Position numbers and translations under genes: made by a program
Source of the DNA: Buchnera aphidicola (Floraphis choui)
Lineage (GTDB): Bacteria; Pseudomonadota; Gammaproteobacteria; Enterobacterales; Enterobacteriaceae
Assembly: GCA_039830045.1 (NCBI GenBank)
Contig: CP140044.1
Location: forward strand, 434,001 to 498,000
DNA length: 64,000 nucleotides
Direction of reading: 5' to 3'
The notes under the pieces: model-generated
Seen by the model: only the letters and a program-made list of their open reading frames with translations
Database searches by the model: none
What the model was told of the DNA's origin: nothing
Shown here: positions 43,428 to 54,626 of the stretch, piece after piece
Layout: the number at the start of each line of letters is the position of its first letter
Position numbering within the stretch: the first letter of the stretch is position 1

Positions 43428-44399
43428 ATGAACTACAACGAATTCGAAATAATTCAAAAATATTTTAGTAATACTTTAAAAAAAGTTGATAAAAACGTCG
43501 TACAAGATATTGGTGACGATTGTGCTCTTATAACAATACCAAAAAATAATATCCTTTCGATTAGTACTGACACGCTAATAGAAGGAGTTCATTTTTTTAA
43601 AAATACTCATCCTACTCATTTAGGATATAAAATTGTTGCAGTTAATCTTAGCGACCTTGCAGCTACAGGATCACAACCTAAGTGGATTACATTATCTCTA
43701 ACTCTTCCAAAAATTAATGTATCTTGGATAAAATATTTTAGTAAAAGCTTGTTTAATACATTAAATACTTACAATATGAAGTTAATTGGAGGTAACACTA
43801 CTCGTGGTCCATTAAGTATAACAGTTAATATATATGGATTTGTTCCAAAAAATCAAGCACTACTAAGAAAAGGTGCAAAAATAGGAGACCTTATATATGT
43901 TACTGGAACCTTAGGAGACAGCGCAGCAGGATTATTTTTGTTAAAAAATAAGAAAAAAAATATTAAAAAAGATTTTAATTATTTGATTAAAAAACATTTA
44001 CATCCTATTCCTAGAATTATACACGGACAATTACTAAGAAATATTGCTAGTTCTGCTATTGATTTATCAGATGGGCTATTAACTGATTTAAAAAAAATTT
44101 TAGAATCAAGTAAATGCGGAGCAAAAATTGAATTAGAAAAGCTACCTATTTCTAAAATACTAAAAACGAACTTTACGCAAAAGCAATGGTTAAATTTTGC
44201 TATGAATTCAGGAGAAGATTACGAACTTTGTTTTACTATACCAAAACAAAATGTATCACTTTTAAATAATACTATTAATCATCTCGGAATACCCTATAAT
44301 TGTATTGGAAAAATTAATCATATTAATAATGGATATAACATAGTTTATAATGGTAAAAAGATACAACATTCATATAAAGGTTATAATCACTTTTGTTAA
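43428..44399 (+). CDS. thiL: Thiamine-monophosphate kinase
   Basis: ThiL phosphorylates thiamine monophosphate to thiamine diphosphate, the cofactor needed by Dxs, encoded nearby, and by other enzymes. The 323 residues are normal. The Mg-ATP motif DIGDDCALI near 22, STDTLIEGVHF near 46, VNLSDLAATGSQP near 71 and GGNTTRG near 120 are present, as are TGTLGDSAAGL and AIDLSDGLLTDL. In E. coli thiL follows nusB; here it comes before ribD. Confidence 0.96.
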   Translation: MNYNEFEIIQKYFSNTLKKVDKNVVQDIGDDCALITIPKNNILSISTDTLIEGVHFFKNTHPTHLGYKIVAVNLSDLAATGSQPKWITLSLTLPKINVSWIKYFSKSLFNTLNTYNMKLIGGNTTRGPLSITVNIYGFVPKNQALLRKGAKIGDLIYVTGTLGDSAAGLFLLKNKKKNIKKDFNYLIKKHLHPIPRIIHGQLLRNIASSAIDLSDGLLTDLKKILESSKCGAKIELEKLPISKILKTNFTQKQWLNFAMNSGEDYELCFTIPKQNVSLLNNTINHLGIPYNCIGKINHINNGYNIVYNGKKIQHSYKGYNHFC

Positions 44400-44495
44400 A
44401 AAATTAAAGACTATTAAATTCTATAATATTAATATGTTATACCAATTACAAATATTACAACTTTTATTAACAAAAATCATTATTTTAAGCAATCT

Positions 44496-45617
44496 ATGGA
44501 AAATAACAATATAAAAGATATTTTTTACATGGAAGAAGCAATAAAAATAGCAAAAAAAGGAATTTTAACTACTTCTCCAAATCCAAATGTTGGATGTATT
44601 ATAGTTAAAAACAATATCATTATTGGAACAGGATGGCATAAAAAACCTGGACAACCACATGCAGAAATATACGCTTTAAAAAAAGCAGGCAAACAAGCAA
44701 AAGGTTCTACAGCATACATTACTTTAGAACCATGTAGTCATTTTGGAAAAACCTCTCCATGCTGTATTGAATTAACAAATTCTGGTATATCTAGAGTAGT
44801 AATATCATCAGTAGATCCCAATCCAAAAGTGTCCGGAAAGGGAATAGATTGGTTAAAAAAAAATGGAATTATAGTAAAGATAGGAGTAATTTCTAACCAA
44901 TCTAAAAATATAAACAAAGGATTTTTTCAAAGAATGCAAACAGGGATACCTTGGGTTCAATTAAAACTAGCTAGTTCTACTGACGGGCGAACTGCTTTAA
45001 AAAATGGATTGAGTAAATGGATTACTTCTTATGAATCTCGTCAAGACGTGCAAAATTATAGGAAAAAATCCGATGCCATAATTAGTAGTAGCAAATCTAT
45101 TATTGAAGATGACTCATTATTAACTGTAAGAATAACACAAAAAAACAAATTTATAAAATTAAACTCAAATAAACAAAACCAAACAAAACAACCTTTACGC
45201 GTTATTGTTGATAATAAAAATCGTATGAACCCGTTACATAGATGTATTAAAGAACCTGGGAAAATACTTCTAATCAGATCAAAGCCTGATAATAATAATT
45301 GGCCAGACAACGTCGAACAAATAATATTAAATAATAATGAATCTAAAGTTAATTTAATTCATCTTTTAAAATTATTAGGAAAGCGTGAAATAAATCAAGT
45401 TCTAATAGAATCAGGAGCATCGTTATCTGGATCTTTTTTAAAGTTAAATATTGTTAACGAACTAATAATTTATATATCTCCAAAATTATTAGGTCATTAT
45501 GCAAAACCATTATTTATATTAGAAAATTATAAACAGTTATCTTTAGTTCCTCAATTTAATTTTAAAAAAGTTATTAGAATAGGGCAAGATATAAAATTAA
45601 TACTGGCAAAAAAATAA
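44496..45617 (+). CDS. ribD: Riboflavin biosynthesis deaminase/reductase RibD
   Basis: RibD carries out two steps of riboflavin synthesis: deamination of the GTP-derived pyrimidine and reduction of its ribose side chain. The 373-residue protein has an N-terminal cytidine deaminase-type domain with the zinc motifs PHAEIYALK near 49 and LEPCSHFGKTSPC near 74, and a C-terminal reductase domain starting about residue 147 with VQLKLASSTDGR. Length fits E. coli (367). It is followed by nusB after 38 bases. Confidence 0.96.
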   Translation: MENNNIKDIFYMEEAIKIAKKGILTTSPNPNVGCIIVKNNIIIGTGWHKKPGQPHAEIYALKKAGKQAKGSTAYITLEPCSHFGKTSPCCIELTNSGISRVVISSVDPNPKVSGKGIDWLKKNGIIVKIGVISNQSKNINKGFFQRMQTGIPWVQLKLASSTDGRTALKNGLSKWITSYESRQDVQNYRKKSDAIISSSKSIIEDDSLLTVRITQKNKFIKLNSNKQNQTKQPLRVIVDNKNRMNPLHRCIKEPGKILLIRSKPDNNNWPDNVEQIILNNNESKVNLIHLLKLLGKREINQVLIESGASLSGSFLKLNIVNELIIYISPKLLGHYAKPLFILENYKQLSLVPQFNFKKVIRIGQDIKLILAKK

Positions 45618-45655
45618 AAACTTTTTAAAAATAAAAAGGAAATAATATTTTACTT

Positions 45656-46075
45656 ATGAAACCTTTAGCTAGAAGAAAAGCACGAGAATGCGCTGTTCAA
45701 GCATTATATTCATGGCAATTATCTAATAATAATATTAATGACATAGAAAGTCAATTTTACAAAAAAAACAATATACAAGAAATTGACAAAAATTATTTTC
45801 ACGAACTTATTATAGAAATCACAAATAATCAACAATACTTAGATTCATTAATGACTCCTTATTTATCTAGAACTATTAACGAACTAGGTCAAATCGAAAA
45901 AGCTATTCTTAGAATATCATTTTATGAACTCAAAAAAAGACATGATATTCCATATAAAGTAACAATAAACGAAGGAATCGAATTAGCAAAACTATTTGGA
46001 GCGGAAGAAAGTCATAAATTTATTAATGGGGTTTTGGATAAAGCTGCTGCTAATATAAGAAATCATATAAATTAA
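45656..46075 (+). CDS. nusB: Transcription antitermination factor NusB
   Basis: NusB with S10 (NusE) binds boxA and prevents early termination in rRNA operons. The 139-residue product matches E. coli (139). It begins [22 protein letters not shown], and the C-terminal helix bundle holds [31 protein letters not shown] and [11 protein letters not shown]. It converges on dxs with only 17 bases between the stops. Confidence 0.96.
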   Translation: MKPLARRKARECAVQALYSWQLSNNNINDIESQFYKKNNIQEIDKNYFHELIIEITNNQQYLDSLMTPYLSRTINELGQIEKAILRISFYELKKRHDIPYKVTINEGIELAKLFGAEESHKFINGVLDKAAANIRNHIN

Positions 46076-46092
46076 ACTATTAAAACAATAAT

Positions 46093-47958
46093 TTATTCAT
46101 CTAACCATAACAAAATTTTTTCTAAAATACCATTAGCATCTAATTTATATTCACTTCGAATTTCATCTTGCCCCCCTTGAGGAATGAATATATCTGGAAT
46201 GCCAATATTTAAAATAGGAATAGTGATTTTTCTTTTCATAAATAACTCATTAATACTGCTACCAGCACCACCAGAAATAACACCTTCTTCAATCGTAACA
46301 AAAAAATTATGAGATTTAGTTAAGTTCAAAATTAGATTAATGTCTAATGGTTTTACAAAACGCATATCTACCAAAGTTAAATCTAATTTTTTTGCAACTT
46401 GTTCAGCAGAAATATACAATGCTCCAAAATTTAAAATAGCAATTTTTTTCCCTAATCGTTTTAAAATACCTTTTCCAATTGGAATTGATCTCATAGATTT
46501 TAAAGCTACTCCAATACCATTACCTTTAGGATATCTTACTACACTAGGACCTTTTCGATAACAATATCCAGTATAAAGCATTTGTAAGCATTCATTTTCA
46601 TTACTAGGAGTCATTATTATAATATTTGGAATACATCTAAGGTAAGCTAAATCAAATACTCCTTGATGTGTTTCACCATCTTGACCTACAATTCCTCCTC
46701 TATCAATTGCAAACAATACCGGTAATCTTTGAAGTGCTACATCATGTATTACTTGATCATAAGCTCTTTGAAGAAAAGTAGAATAAATAGATAAAACAGG
46801 TTTATATCCACTAACAGCCAATCCAGCAGAAAATGTTACAGCATGTTGTTCTGCTATTGCAACATCAAAATATTGATCTGGGAAGCATTTCGAAAAATTA
46901 ACCATTCCTGAACCTTCCGTCATAGCAGGTGTAACACCTATTAACTTTTTATCTATTCTAGCTACAGTACATAACCAATTTCCAAATATTTCAGAATAGG
47001 TAGGAATATTTTTCTTTGTAATTAACATTTTTCCAGTAACAAGATTAAATCTAGGAACCGAATGCCATACGGTAGGATTTAATTCAGAAGGTAAATATCC
47101 TTTTCCTTTCTGAGTTATTATATGTAACAAATTAGCATATTTCTGAGTATTTAATCTACTGATAACATCAATTAATAAAAAAACATCATGTCCATCAACT
47201 GGGCCGAAATATTGAAATCCTAAACTATCAAAAAAAGCATTAGATACTTTTATATCCTCTAAATATTTTTTTTGATATTCAAAATCGTTATTAAAAAAGT
47301 CAGATTTAATACAAAAATTTTTCTTGTTCTTATATTTTTTAATCAAATTAGAATCTAATGAAATTTTGGAAAAAAATGCGTTTAAAGCACCAACATTTTT
47401 AGAAATAGACATATTATTATAATTTAATATCACTAATAGACGCATTTTAGTACATCCAGCATGATTTATTGCTTCAAATGCCATACCAGAAGTTATTGCT
47501 CCATCTCCAATTATACATACAGTTTTTCTACCTTTATTTTCCTTTTTTGAAGCAATAGCCATACCAACTCCAGCACTAATTGAAGTAGAAGAATGACCTA
47601 CACCAAAAATGTCATATTCACTTTCTTTTCTACAAGGAAAAGAATGTATTCCGTTTTTTTTTCGAATATTAATAATATCGTTTCTTCTTCCAGTTAAAAT
47701 TTTATGAATATACGTTTGATGACCTACATCCCATATTAAATTATCAAAAGGAGTATTAAGAACATAATGTAAAGCTACTGTAATTTCAACAACTCCTAAA
47801 TTAGAAGATAAATGGCCACTAGATTGGCTAATAGTTTCTAACAAATACTTACGTAATTCATAGCATAATTGAGGCAATTGCTCTATAGGCAATAACTTTA
47901 ATTGTTTAACTGAACGAGCTAAATACAATGTTGGGTATTTTATATAGTTAAAACTCAT
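46093..47958 (-). CDS. dxs: 1-deoxy-D-xylulose-5-phosphate synthase
   Basis: Dxs condenses pyruvate and glyceraldehyde 3-phosphate, the first step of the non-mevalonate pathway; it needs thiamine diphosphate. I start at the ATG whose first base is 47958, which gives [11 protein letters not shown] as in E. coli and 621 residues (E. coli 620). An upstream ATG at 47988 adds ten residues and would overlap ispA. The [13 protein letters not shown] motif near 151 and the transketolase [12 protein letters not shown] motif are intact. Two oddities: the cofactor motif reads ILNYNNMS where E. coli has ILNDNEMS, so Asp is replaced by Tyr although the metal-binding Asn remains; and DRAG is DRGG. Confidence 0.95.
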   Translation of the reverse strand: MSFNYIKYPTLYLARSVKQLKLLPIEQLPQLCYELRKYLLETISQSSGHLSSNLGVVEITVALHYVLNTPFDNLIWDVGHQTYIHKILTGRRNDIINIRKKNGIHSFPCRKESEYDIFGVGHSSTSISAGVGMAIASKKENKGRKTVCIIGDGAITSGMAFEAINHAGCTKMRLLVILNYNNMSISKNVGALNAFFSKISLDSNLIKKYKNKKNFCIKSDFFNNDFEYQKKYLEDIKVSNAFFDSLGFQYFGPVDGHDVFLLIDVISRLNTQKYANLLHIITQKGKGYLPSELNPTVWHSVPRFNLVTGKMLITKKNIPTYSEIFGNWLCTVARIDKKLIGVTPAMTEGSGMVNFSKCFPDQYFDVAIAEQHAVTFSAGLAVSGYKPVLSIYSTFLQRAYDQVIHDVALQRLPVLFAIDRGGIVGQDGETHQGVFDLAYLRCIPNIIIMTPSNENECLQMLYTGYCYRKGPSVVRYPKGNGIGVALKSMRSIPIGKGILKRLGKKIAILNFGALYISAEQVAKKLDLTLVDMRFVKPLDINLILNLTKSHNFFVTIEEGVISGGAGSSINELFMKRKITIPILNIGIPDIFIPQGGQDEIRSEYKLDANGILEKILLWLDE

Positions 47959-47977
47959 TAAAAACTCATTATAAAAG

Positions 47978-48874
47978 TTATTTATCACGTGTAATTATGT
48001 AATGTGCCAATTTTTTCAACAATTCTACATCTATAAAGTCATCAGACAAAGTTTCTAAATGTATCAATGCATTTTTATATAATTCTTTTAATTTTACTTT
48101 AGACTGTTCTAAACCAATAATTAATGGAAATGTATTTTTTTTTGGATTATTAGAACATATACAGTTTTTTAGATTATGTCTATCATTAACATAATCAAGA
48201 ATATCATCTTGAATTTGAAAAGCAAAACTAATACTTTTAGAATATTGTTCTAATGCTAAAAAATGTTTTTTTTTACATTTATCAGAAGAAAATAAAACTA
48301 AACGTACTGCAGAATTGATCAAAGATCCAGTTTTATAATAATATATTTTTTCTAATTCATATAATTTTAAATTCTTATCCTTTGATTCTAAATCAAAAAA
48401 TTGACCAATACACATACCTGATATACCAGAAGAGTTTGATAATTCTAAAATGATTTTTATTTTTTTACTATTAGATATTTTAATAGAATTCATTCGAGAT
48501 AAAATATTAAATGCTAAACATTGTAATGAATTACCAGCCAATATAGCAGTAGACTCTCCAAATTTTATATAACAAGAATCCCGTCCTCTCCTTAATATAT
48601 CATGATCTAATGATGGTAAATCATCGTGAATTAAAGAGTATGCATGCATAAATTCTATAGAAGCAGCTAGAACATCTACGATGTTAAAATTAACTTGAAA
48701 CATTTCCCCTATAATGTACATTAATATAGGACGAATTCTTTTCCCACCTAATAATACTCCATATTTTATGGCATCTAACAACAATGAATTTTGAAAAGGT
48801 AATTCCTTAAGAAATTCTAACATAAAATTATCAATACGATTTTGTTTTATATTAAAAAATTTAAATAAGTCCAT
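47978..48874 (-). CDS. ispA: Farnesyl diphosphate synthase
   Basis: IspA condenses dimethylallyl and isopentenyl diphosphates to farnesyl diphosphate, the precursor of undecaprenyl phosphate and quinone side chains. The 298 residues match E. coli (299). The first Asp-rich motif is HDDLPSLD near residue 83, the second [10 protein letters not shown] near 220, and the binding motif GGKRIRP near 43. It lies upstream of dxs as in E. coli; xseB, which precedes ispA there, is not seen. Confidence 0.96.
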   Translation of the reverse strand: MDLFKFFNIKQNRIDNFMLEFLKELPFQNSLLLDAIKYGVLLGGKRIRPILMYIIGEMFQVNFNIVDVLAASIEFMHAYSLIHDDLPSLDHDILRRGRDSCYIKFGESTAILAGNSLQCLAFNILSRMNSIKISNSKKIKIILELSNSSGISGMCIGQFFDLESKDKNLKLYELEKIYYYKTGSLINSAVRLVLFSSDKCKKKHFLALEQYSKSISFAFQIQDDILDYVNDRHNLKNCICSNNPKKNTFPLIIGLEQSKVKLKELYKNALIHLETLSDDFIDVELLKKLAHYIITRDK

Positions 48875-49195
48875 TTTATATGCCTATAAATAAATAACAC
48901 CAAAACTTTTAAATCATATTAATTATTATACTACTATAATTTTAAAATAATTTTTAATTTACAATAGTTAAGTAAAAATTAATAATATTTTTTAGATTCT
49001 TATAAATATATCTTTTAAAATAAATAGAGCTATTTATATATTAATCTACAAAATTAAATATATTATTTTATGTTTTAATATAATATTAATCACACGTTAC
49101 TTTACTAATAACTATATTAACTAATAAAAAACAAATACATAATTTATTTAAAAATTTATTCTTAAAATACATATTTTCAAATTAATATAATTATT
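48875..49195. other. Gene-free spacer between yajR and ispA
   Basis: About 320 A+T-rich bases downstream of yajR and upstream of ispA. It probably includes the ispA-dxs promoter. In E. coli xseB and thiI lie in this area; neither is recognisable. I see no other feature. Confidence 0.55.
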
Positions 49196-50368
49196 CTATA
49201 TCTTTAAATATCGAATATTAATAAAAAACCAAATAAAAATTATAATCAATTCAAACAAAAATAGTAAACTACTTCCATAAAAATTTAAAATAAGCCCTCC
49301 TAATATACTTCCTATAGAAGAACCTAAAAACTGACTAATCGAATATATCGCCATAGCGGTTCCTTTATAATCTTTAGGAGAATTTTTACTTACTAAAATA
49401 GGAAAAATCATTTCAAAAAAACTAAAAACTATAAAAAATATTTGTAAACCCAAGATAAGAAAAATATAATTATTTTTAAAAAATAAAAAAATAAAATTAG
49501 AAATCATCAATAATACTATTGAACACAAAATTGCAATTTTTATATGTTTTTTATCTTTAATATATACATTAATTGGTAATACAACAATGAAAGAAACAAT
49601 AATAGTAATTAAATATATTATCCAAGCAGAATGAATAAAACTTATATATATATGTAATTGAATTGGTATAACAATAAAATGTAATATTAATAATACATGA
49701 AGAAAAAAAATATTTAAATCTAACTGAAATAAATTAGAGCGTTTAAACAAGCTTAAAAAAATTTTATATTCATTCTTTATATATATTTTTTTATTAAATT
49801 TTGAAAATGGAATAACAAACCAAACTACTAAAATACACAATATTGATAGTAAGAAACTGACGAAAAATACACTATGAAAACCAAAGATACGTACAATAAT
49901 AGGACTAATTACCATAGAAATAACAAAACTTGCTCCAAAACTAATACCTAATAATCCCATTGCTTTAGTTTTATTTTGTTTTGAAATTGTTTCAGATAAC
50001 AATACCATACATACTGAAGATATTGCTCCAGATCCTTGTATACTGCGCCCTAATATCATTCCCCAAATAGAATTACTATTTAAACATACGTAACTTCCTA
50101 TCAAAAAAAATAATAACCCTAAAATAATAACGATTTTTCTTCCAATTTTATCAGATAACCATCCATAAGGAATTTGAAATAAAGCTTGAAAAAAACCATA
50201 TGATCCAATTGCAATACTACTTAGAAATATAGTACTATCTCTTAAAGAGATACCATAAGTACTAAAAACAGGTAAAACTATAAACATTCCCAATACACGT
50301 AAAGCAAAAACTAAACATATTCCTAAAATAATTCTCCATTCTTTTATATTAGTACTAAGTTTATTCAT
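49196..50368 (-). CDS. yajR: Major facilitator transporter YajR, lacking the C-terminal domain
   Basis: YajR is a 12-span MFS proton antiporter of unknown substrate. The 390-residue product has the MFS motif A between spans 2 and 3 (GWLSDKIGRK near 68) and the other spans in order. E. coli YajR (454) continues into a cytosolic ferredoxin-like YAM domain of about 65 residues; this one ends right after span 12. Buchnera keeps few transporters, so retention suggests a needed export or import role, which cannot be named from sequence. It is adjacent to, and transcribed away from, tusE. Confidence 0.88.
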   Translation of the reverse strand: MNKLSTNIKEWRIILGICLVFALRVLGMFIVLPVFSTYGISLRDSTIFLSSIAIGSYGFFQALFQIPYGWLSDKIGRKIVIILGLLFFLIGSYVCLNSNSIWGMILGRSIQGSGAISSVCMVLLSETISKQNKTKAMGLLGISFGASFVISMVISPIIVRIFGFHSVFFVSFLLSILCILVVWFVIPFSKFNKKIYIKNEYKIFLSLFKRSNLFQLDLNIFFLHVLLILHFIVIPIQLHIYISFIHSAWIIYLITIIVSFIVVLPINVYIKDKKHIKIAILCSIVLLMISNFIFLFFKNNYIFLILGLQIFFIVFSFFEMIFPILVSKNSPKDYKGTAMAIYSISQFLGSSIGSILGGLILNFYGSSLLFLFELIIIFIWFFINIRYLKI

Positions 50369-50483
50369 AATCAGTTGTTTTTCTATATAATATTATTATT
50401 ATAAATATAATAAATTAATTATTAAAAATATAATATTTCCACATCTTTATTTAAATCAATAAAAAATTTAGCATAATTAAACT

Positions 50484-50777
50484 ATGAAAAATAAACAATT
50501 AAAAAATAATATGCATTGGAATAAAAAAATAGCGTTAAAAATTGCAAAACAAGAATCAATTGATATTACAGAAGATCATTGGAAAGTAATATACTCTATT
50601 CGAAGTTTTTATTTCCAATTTAATTTAACTCCATCTATGAGAATGTTAATTAAATTACTAGAAAAAAGAGGATTAAAAGAAATAACAAGTTGTTATCTAT
50701 TTAAATTATTCCCCATGGGCCCAATTAAACAAGCAAGTAAAATAGCAGGAGTTCCTGAACCATCTAATTGTTTTTAA
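50484..50777 (+). CDS. tusE: Sulfur relay protein TusE (DsrC family)
   Basis: TusE takes the persulfide from TusBCD and hands it to MnmA for 2-thiouridine in tRNA. The 97-residue product aligns from residue 7 with E. coli TusE (109) and is about 12 residues shorter at the N-terminus; a TAA two codons upstream excludes a longer form. The C-terminal motif LFPMGPIKQASKIAGVPEP is clear, and the penultimate residue is the catalytic cysteine (NCF end). Its partner tusA lies at 26381. Confidence 0.92.
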   Translation: MKNKQLKNNMHWNKKIALKIAKQESIDITEDHWKVIYSIRSFYFQFNLTPSMRMLIKLLEKRGLKEITSCYLFKLFPMGPIKQASKIAGVPEPSNCF

Positions 50778-50815
50778 ACTTATTAGTTCTTGAAATAATA
50801 ATAAAAAACAACGTT

Positions 50816-51673
50816 TTAATTAATAAAATCTACTGAAATCATTATATTCATAATTATCATAATAATAATAGAATGCAAGAAAATATTTTTTGACCAAATA
50901 AAATGATTACTATCACCTTTATATTTTTTTATTACAAGAAAAAACCAAAATATAGATAAACTTAATAAACTAAAAAAAAATTTATATCCAGTACAATTTA
51001 TTATTGTTAATAAACAAGTAAATATTAAAAATAACAATATAAATATTTTGATATGAAATCGAGTAACTGAAAATGACTTAATAATAGGAAATATAGGTAT
51101 ATTTGCACGTTTATAATCATTAAAATACATAATAAAAATAGCATAAGAATGCGGTATTTGCCATAACATTAAAATTATAAATAAATTAATAGCACATAAA
51201 TCTATACAATTAGTTACAGAACAATAACCAAAAACAGGAGGAATAGCACCAGATATACTGCCAACTATTGTTGAATATATAGATTTCTTTTTTAAATATA
51301 AACTATAAAATATAACATATATAATTAATCCTAAAATAGCAAATACCATACATAATATATTTATATACCACCCACAAATAAACAGTCCTAATATCCCTAA
51401 AAAAATTGAAAAAAGTATTGCCAAATTATAAAAATAAATGTCAGTGACTAATATTCTATTTTTAGTCCTATTCATTTTTTTATCTATTTCATAATCAATA
51501 ATGTTATTCAATGCACAAGAAGATCCAATAACTAATGACATACCCACTACATCAAAAAATAGCAATTTATAATTAATATTCCCTTTTGAAGCTAATAAAA
51601 AACCACCTAAAACGGAAACCAAATTACCTAAAATTATTCCTGGTTTTAAAAGTTTTAAGAAAAGTATTATCAT
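50816..51673 (-). CDS. cyoE: Protoheme IX farnesyltransferase (heme O synthase)
   Basis: CyoE adds a farnesyl group to protoheme to make heme O for the cytochrome bo3 oxidase encoded upstream; its farnesyl diphosphate is the product of IspA. The 285-residue protein (E. coli 296) is a UbiA-family membrane enzyme. Motifs are NNIIDYEIDKKMNRTKNR near 61-78, with the first Asp cluster, and the second conserved loop YFNDYKRANIPIFP near 190. It overlaps cyoD by four bases. Confidence 0.96.
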   Translation of the reverse strand: MIILFLKLLKPGIILGNLVSVLGGFLLASKGNINYKLLFFDVVGMSLVIGSSCALNNIIDYEIDKKMNRTKNRILVTDIYFYNLAILFSIFLGILGLFICGWYINILCMVFAILGLIIYVIFYSLYLKKKSIYSTIVGSISGAIPPVFGYCSVTNCIDLCAINLFIILMLWQIPHSYAIFIMYFNDYKRANIPIFPIIKSFSVTRFHIKIFILLFLIFTCLLTIINCTGYKFFFSLLSLSIFWFFLVIKKYKGDSNHFIWSKNIFLHSIIIMIIMNIMISVDFIN

Positions 51674-52008
51674 ACTATTACATTGTATATATTATGATTT
51701 AAATTCTTCATAACCCAAAACGAACCAAAAAAAATAATTGAAATAATTAACAAAGAAAAAATTATTGATATAGTATTCCATTTATCTCTATCAGAAAAAT
51801 TTAAATAAAAAAACAATTTAATATGAATCAAAATTTGAATAATTAAACATAGTATAATTATAAAATATGTAACTTCTTTAGAAAACATTTGTTTTATAAC
51901 TACAAAAAATGGGAAAATAGTTAATATAACTAATATTATGAAATTTAAAATATAAAAAAAATATCTATTTCTAAAAATTGAAATACTTTTTAAATAAAAA
52001 AAACTCAT
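51670..52008 (-). CDS. cyoD: Cytochrome bo3 ubiquinol oxidase subunit IV
   Basis: CyoD is the small three-span subunit of cytochrome bo3 that aids assembly of the binuclear centre. Starting at the ATG whose first base is 52008, which overlaps the cyoC stop (TAATG), the product has 112 residues (E. coli 109). Three hydrophobic spans and the loop FFYLNFSDRDKWN are visible. The same frame is open upstream to 52089 inside cyoC, but that extension is an overlap without E. coli counterpart. Confidence 0.93.
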   Translation of the reverse strand: MSFFYLKSISIFRNRYFFYILNFIILVILTIFPFFVVIKQMFSKEVTYFIIILCLIIQILIHIKLFFYLNFSDRDKWNTISIIFSLLIISIIFFGSFWVMKNLNHNIYNVIV

Positions 52009-52616
52009 TATATTGCTCCAATTAAAAAAACTATAGAAAATATAAAAACCCATATTATGTCTAAAAAATGCCAAAATAGACTTAAACAAAAAATTCTCAT
52101 ATAAATCTCATATGTAACTCCAAACTTTATTACCTGTTTTATCATCACTAAAATCCATATAAGAGCTAAAATTATATGTAATCCATGAATAGATAATAAA
52201 GTAAAAAAAGAAGATAAAAAACCACTATAAGATGGAATATATCCTTTTTCTATAAGATTATAAAATTCAAATATTTCTAACATTACAAACATAATACCTA
52301 ATAAAAATGTTATTCCAAACCATAGTAAAATCTTGTTTATTTTATGTTTTTCTATTTCTAAAAAAATAAAACTATAAGAAAAAGAACTACATAATAATAA
52401 AAAACTTTCTAAAATTACTATAGAAAAATTAAAAATTTCTCGTTCAGATGGACCATGAGCAATATTATTTCTCATAACTACATAAACTGAAAATAACGTA
52501 GCAAAAATAATACAATCACTCATTAAATATAACCAAAATCCAAATAATTTATTAGAACGCAAAATATCTATCTTTAACATACTCATATTTGAATTTTTAT
52601 CTATTAAATTACTCAC
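52008..52616 (-). CDS. cyoC: Cytochrome bo3 ubiquinol oxidase subunit III
   Basis: CyoC is the five-span subunit III of the quinol oxidase. The 202 residues are close to E. coli (204). It shows GFWLYLMSDCIIFATLFSVY near 25, ILESFLLLCSSFSYSF, and SIHGLHIILALIWILVM near 145 with the family His. It starts two bases downstream of the cyoB stop. Confidence 0.96.
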   Translation of the reverse strand: MSNLIDKNSNMSMLKIDILRSNKLFGFWLYLMSDCIIFATLFSVYVVMRNNIAHGPSEREIFNFSIVILESFLLLCSSFSYSFIFLEIEKHKINKILLWFGITFLLGIMFVMLEIFEFYNLIEKGYIPSYSGFLSSFFTLLSIHGLHIILALIWILVMIKQVIKFGVTYEIYMRIFCLSLFWHFLDIIWVFIFSIVFLIGAI

Positions 52617-52618
52617 TA

Positions 52619-54607
52619 TTATTTTAATCCCAATTTTTTAAGATTATTAAGATATGCATTTTCAATTCTATTTACTTCTTCTTTAGAAATCACATAACCA
52701 TTATCGATTGAAAAACTTTTTGAAATTAATAAATATACAATTGCTAAAAATGACACAATAGACAACCAAAAGATATACCAAATTAAAGAAAAACTTAAAA
52801 TAATAGAAAGTAAACTAATAAAAACACCTAAACTAGTATTACTCGGCATATGAATATCAGAATATACAATACGTTTTGGATGTTTTTGATTCATTATTTC
52901 TTTTGATTTCCAAAAATGATCACGAAAACGAATTTTTGGTATAACAGAAAAATTATATATTGGAGGTGGAGAAGAAGTTGACCACTCTAAAGTTCTACCA
53001 TTCCATGGATCACCTGTAATATCTTTATTAATATCACGATCTCGAATAGATACTAAAAATTGAACAACTTGACATAAAATTCCTATAGCAATTAAAAACG
53101 TACCAAAAGAAGCTAAAACTAACATAACATGAAATTTGGAATCTATATGTTGACTAAGACGACGAGTCATTCCCATTAATCCTAAAACATATAAAGGAAT
53201 AAAAGCACAAAAAAATCCAGATATCCAAAACCAAAATGCGCGTTTACCCCATATTTCAGATAAAGTAAATCCAAACATTTTTGGAAACCAGTAAGTAATT
53301 CCAGAAAAACATCCAAATACTACTCCTCCGATAATAACATTATGAAAATGAGCTACTAAAAACAAACTATTATGTAATACAAAGTCAACAGCAGGTAAAG
53401 ATAATAAAATGCCTGACATACCACCTATTGAAAAAGTAATTAAAAATCCCATAGTCCACAACATTGAAGAATGCATAGAGACACGTCCATTATACATAGT
53501 AAATAACCAATTAAAAATTTTTACTCCTGTAGGTATTGCTATAATCATAGTAGCTATTCCAAAAAATGCATTAACGTCAGCCCCTGCACCCATGGTAAAA
53601 AAATGATGTAACCATACTACAAAAGATAAAATGGTAATTATAATAGTTGCCAAAATCAAAGATACATACCCAAATAATTCTTTTTTTGAAAAAGTAGCTA
53701 CTACTTCAGAAAAAATCCCAAAAACAGGTAATACTAAAATATATACTTCCGGATGCCCCCAAATCCAAATTAAATTAACGTACATCATTGCGTTTCCACC
53801 AGAGTCATTTGTAAAAAAATGAAATCCAAGATATCTATCTAATGTAAGCAATAGCAAGCTAACTGTTAAAACAGGAAAAGAAGCAAGTATTAAAATATTT
53901 GTACAAAATCCAGTCCATGTAAATACAGGCATTTTGAATAAAGACATTCCTGGTGCTCGCATTTTTAAGATAGTAACTAAAAAATTAATTGCTGTTAACG
54001 TCGTTCCTATACCAGATAATTGTAAGCTCCAAATCCAATAATCCACTCCAACTCCAGGACTAAATTCCATTTCCGATAAGGGAGGATAACCCAACCACCC
54101 TGTTCGGGCAAATTCACCAATACCAAGAGAAAGATTAATTAAAATAGCTCCACCAATAGTTAACCATAAACTCAAATTATTAAGAAATGGAAATGCAATA
54201 TCACGAGCACCAATCTGCAAAGGTATCACTAAATTCATTAATCCAATTACTAAGGGCATAGCCACAAAAAAAATCATAATAACGCCATGAGCAGTAAATA
54301 TCTGATCATAATGATGAGGTGGTAAAAATCCTATACCTTCTTTAGAAGAAGCTAATACTTGTTGTATTCGCATCATAATAGCATCAATAAAACCACGAAA
54401 TAACATTATCGCAGCAAGAACAATATACATAATCGCAATTTTTTTATGATCTACAGAACAAAACCATTCGTTCCATATATAATTCCATTTTTTAAAATAA
54501 GTAATTACTATAAATATAGATATAGTACAAACAATAATTATAGAATACGTAACCATTATAATAGGATCATTATATGGAATAGCGTTCCAATTTAATCTAC
54601 CAAACAT
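52619..54607 (-). CDS. cyoB: Cytochrome bo3 ubiquinol oxidase subunit I
   Basis: CyoB is the catalytic subunit: it binds heme b, heme o3 and CuB and pumps protons while reducing oxygen to water. The 662 residues match E. coli (663). Heme and copper ligands are visible: [12 protein letters not shown] near 106, [15 protein letters not shown] with the His-Tyr crosslink near 284-288, WLHHFF near 333 and [10 protein letters not shown] near 419-421. All fifteen or so spans seem present. It is the best conserved gene of the operon. Confidence 0.98.
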   Translation of the reverse strand: MFGRLNWNAIPYNDPIIMVTYSIIIVCTISIFIVITYFKKWNYIWNEWFCSVDHKKIAIMYIVLAAIMLFRGFIDAIMMRIQQVLASSKEGIGFLPPHHYDQIFTAHGVIMIFFVAMPLVIGLMNLVIPLQIGARDIAFPFLNNLSLWLTIGGAILINLSLGIGEFARTGWLGYPPLSEMEFSPGVGVDYWIWSLQLSGIGTTLTAINFLVTILKMRAPGMSLFKMPVFTWTGFCTNILILASFPVLTVSLLLLTLDRYLGFHFFTNDSGGNAMMYVNLIWIWGHPEVYILVLPVFGIFSEVVATFSKKELFGYVSLILATIIITILSFVVWLHHFFTMGAGADVNAFFGIATMIIAIPTGVKIFNWLFTMYNGRVSMHSSMLWTMGFLITFSIGGMSGILLSLPAVDFVLHNSLFLVAHFHNVIIGGVVFGCFSGITYWFPKMFGFTLSEIWGKRAFWFWISGFFCAFIPLYVLGLMGMTRRLSQHIDSKFHVMLVLASFGTFLIAIGILCQVVQFLVSIRDRDINKDITGDPWNGRTLEWSTSSPPPIYNFSVIPKIRFRDHFWKSKEIMNQKHPKRIVYSDIHMPSNTSLGVFISLLSIILSFSLIWYIFWLSIVSFLAIVYLLISKSFSIDNGYVISKEEVNRIENAYLNNLKKLGLK

Positions 54608-54626
54608 ATTATATAATTCCTTACAT

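Noticed and set aside
52009..52089. Upstream extension of cyoD inside cyoC
   Set aside because: The 27 extra residues have no counterpart in E. coli CyoD, and the TAATG junction at 52008 is a normal coupled start.
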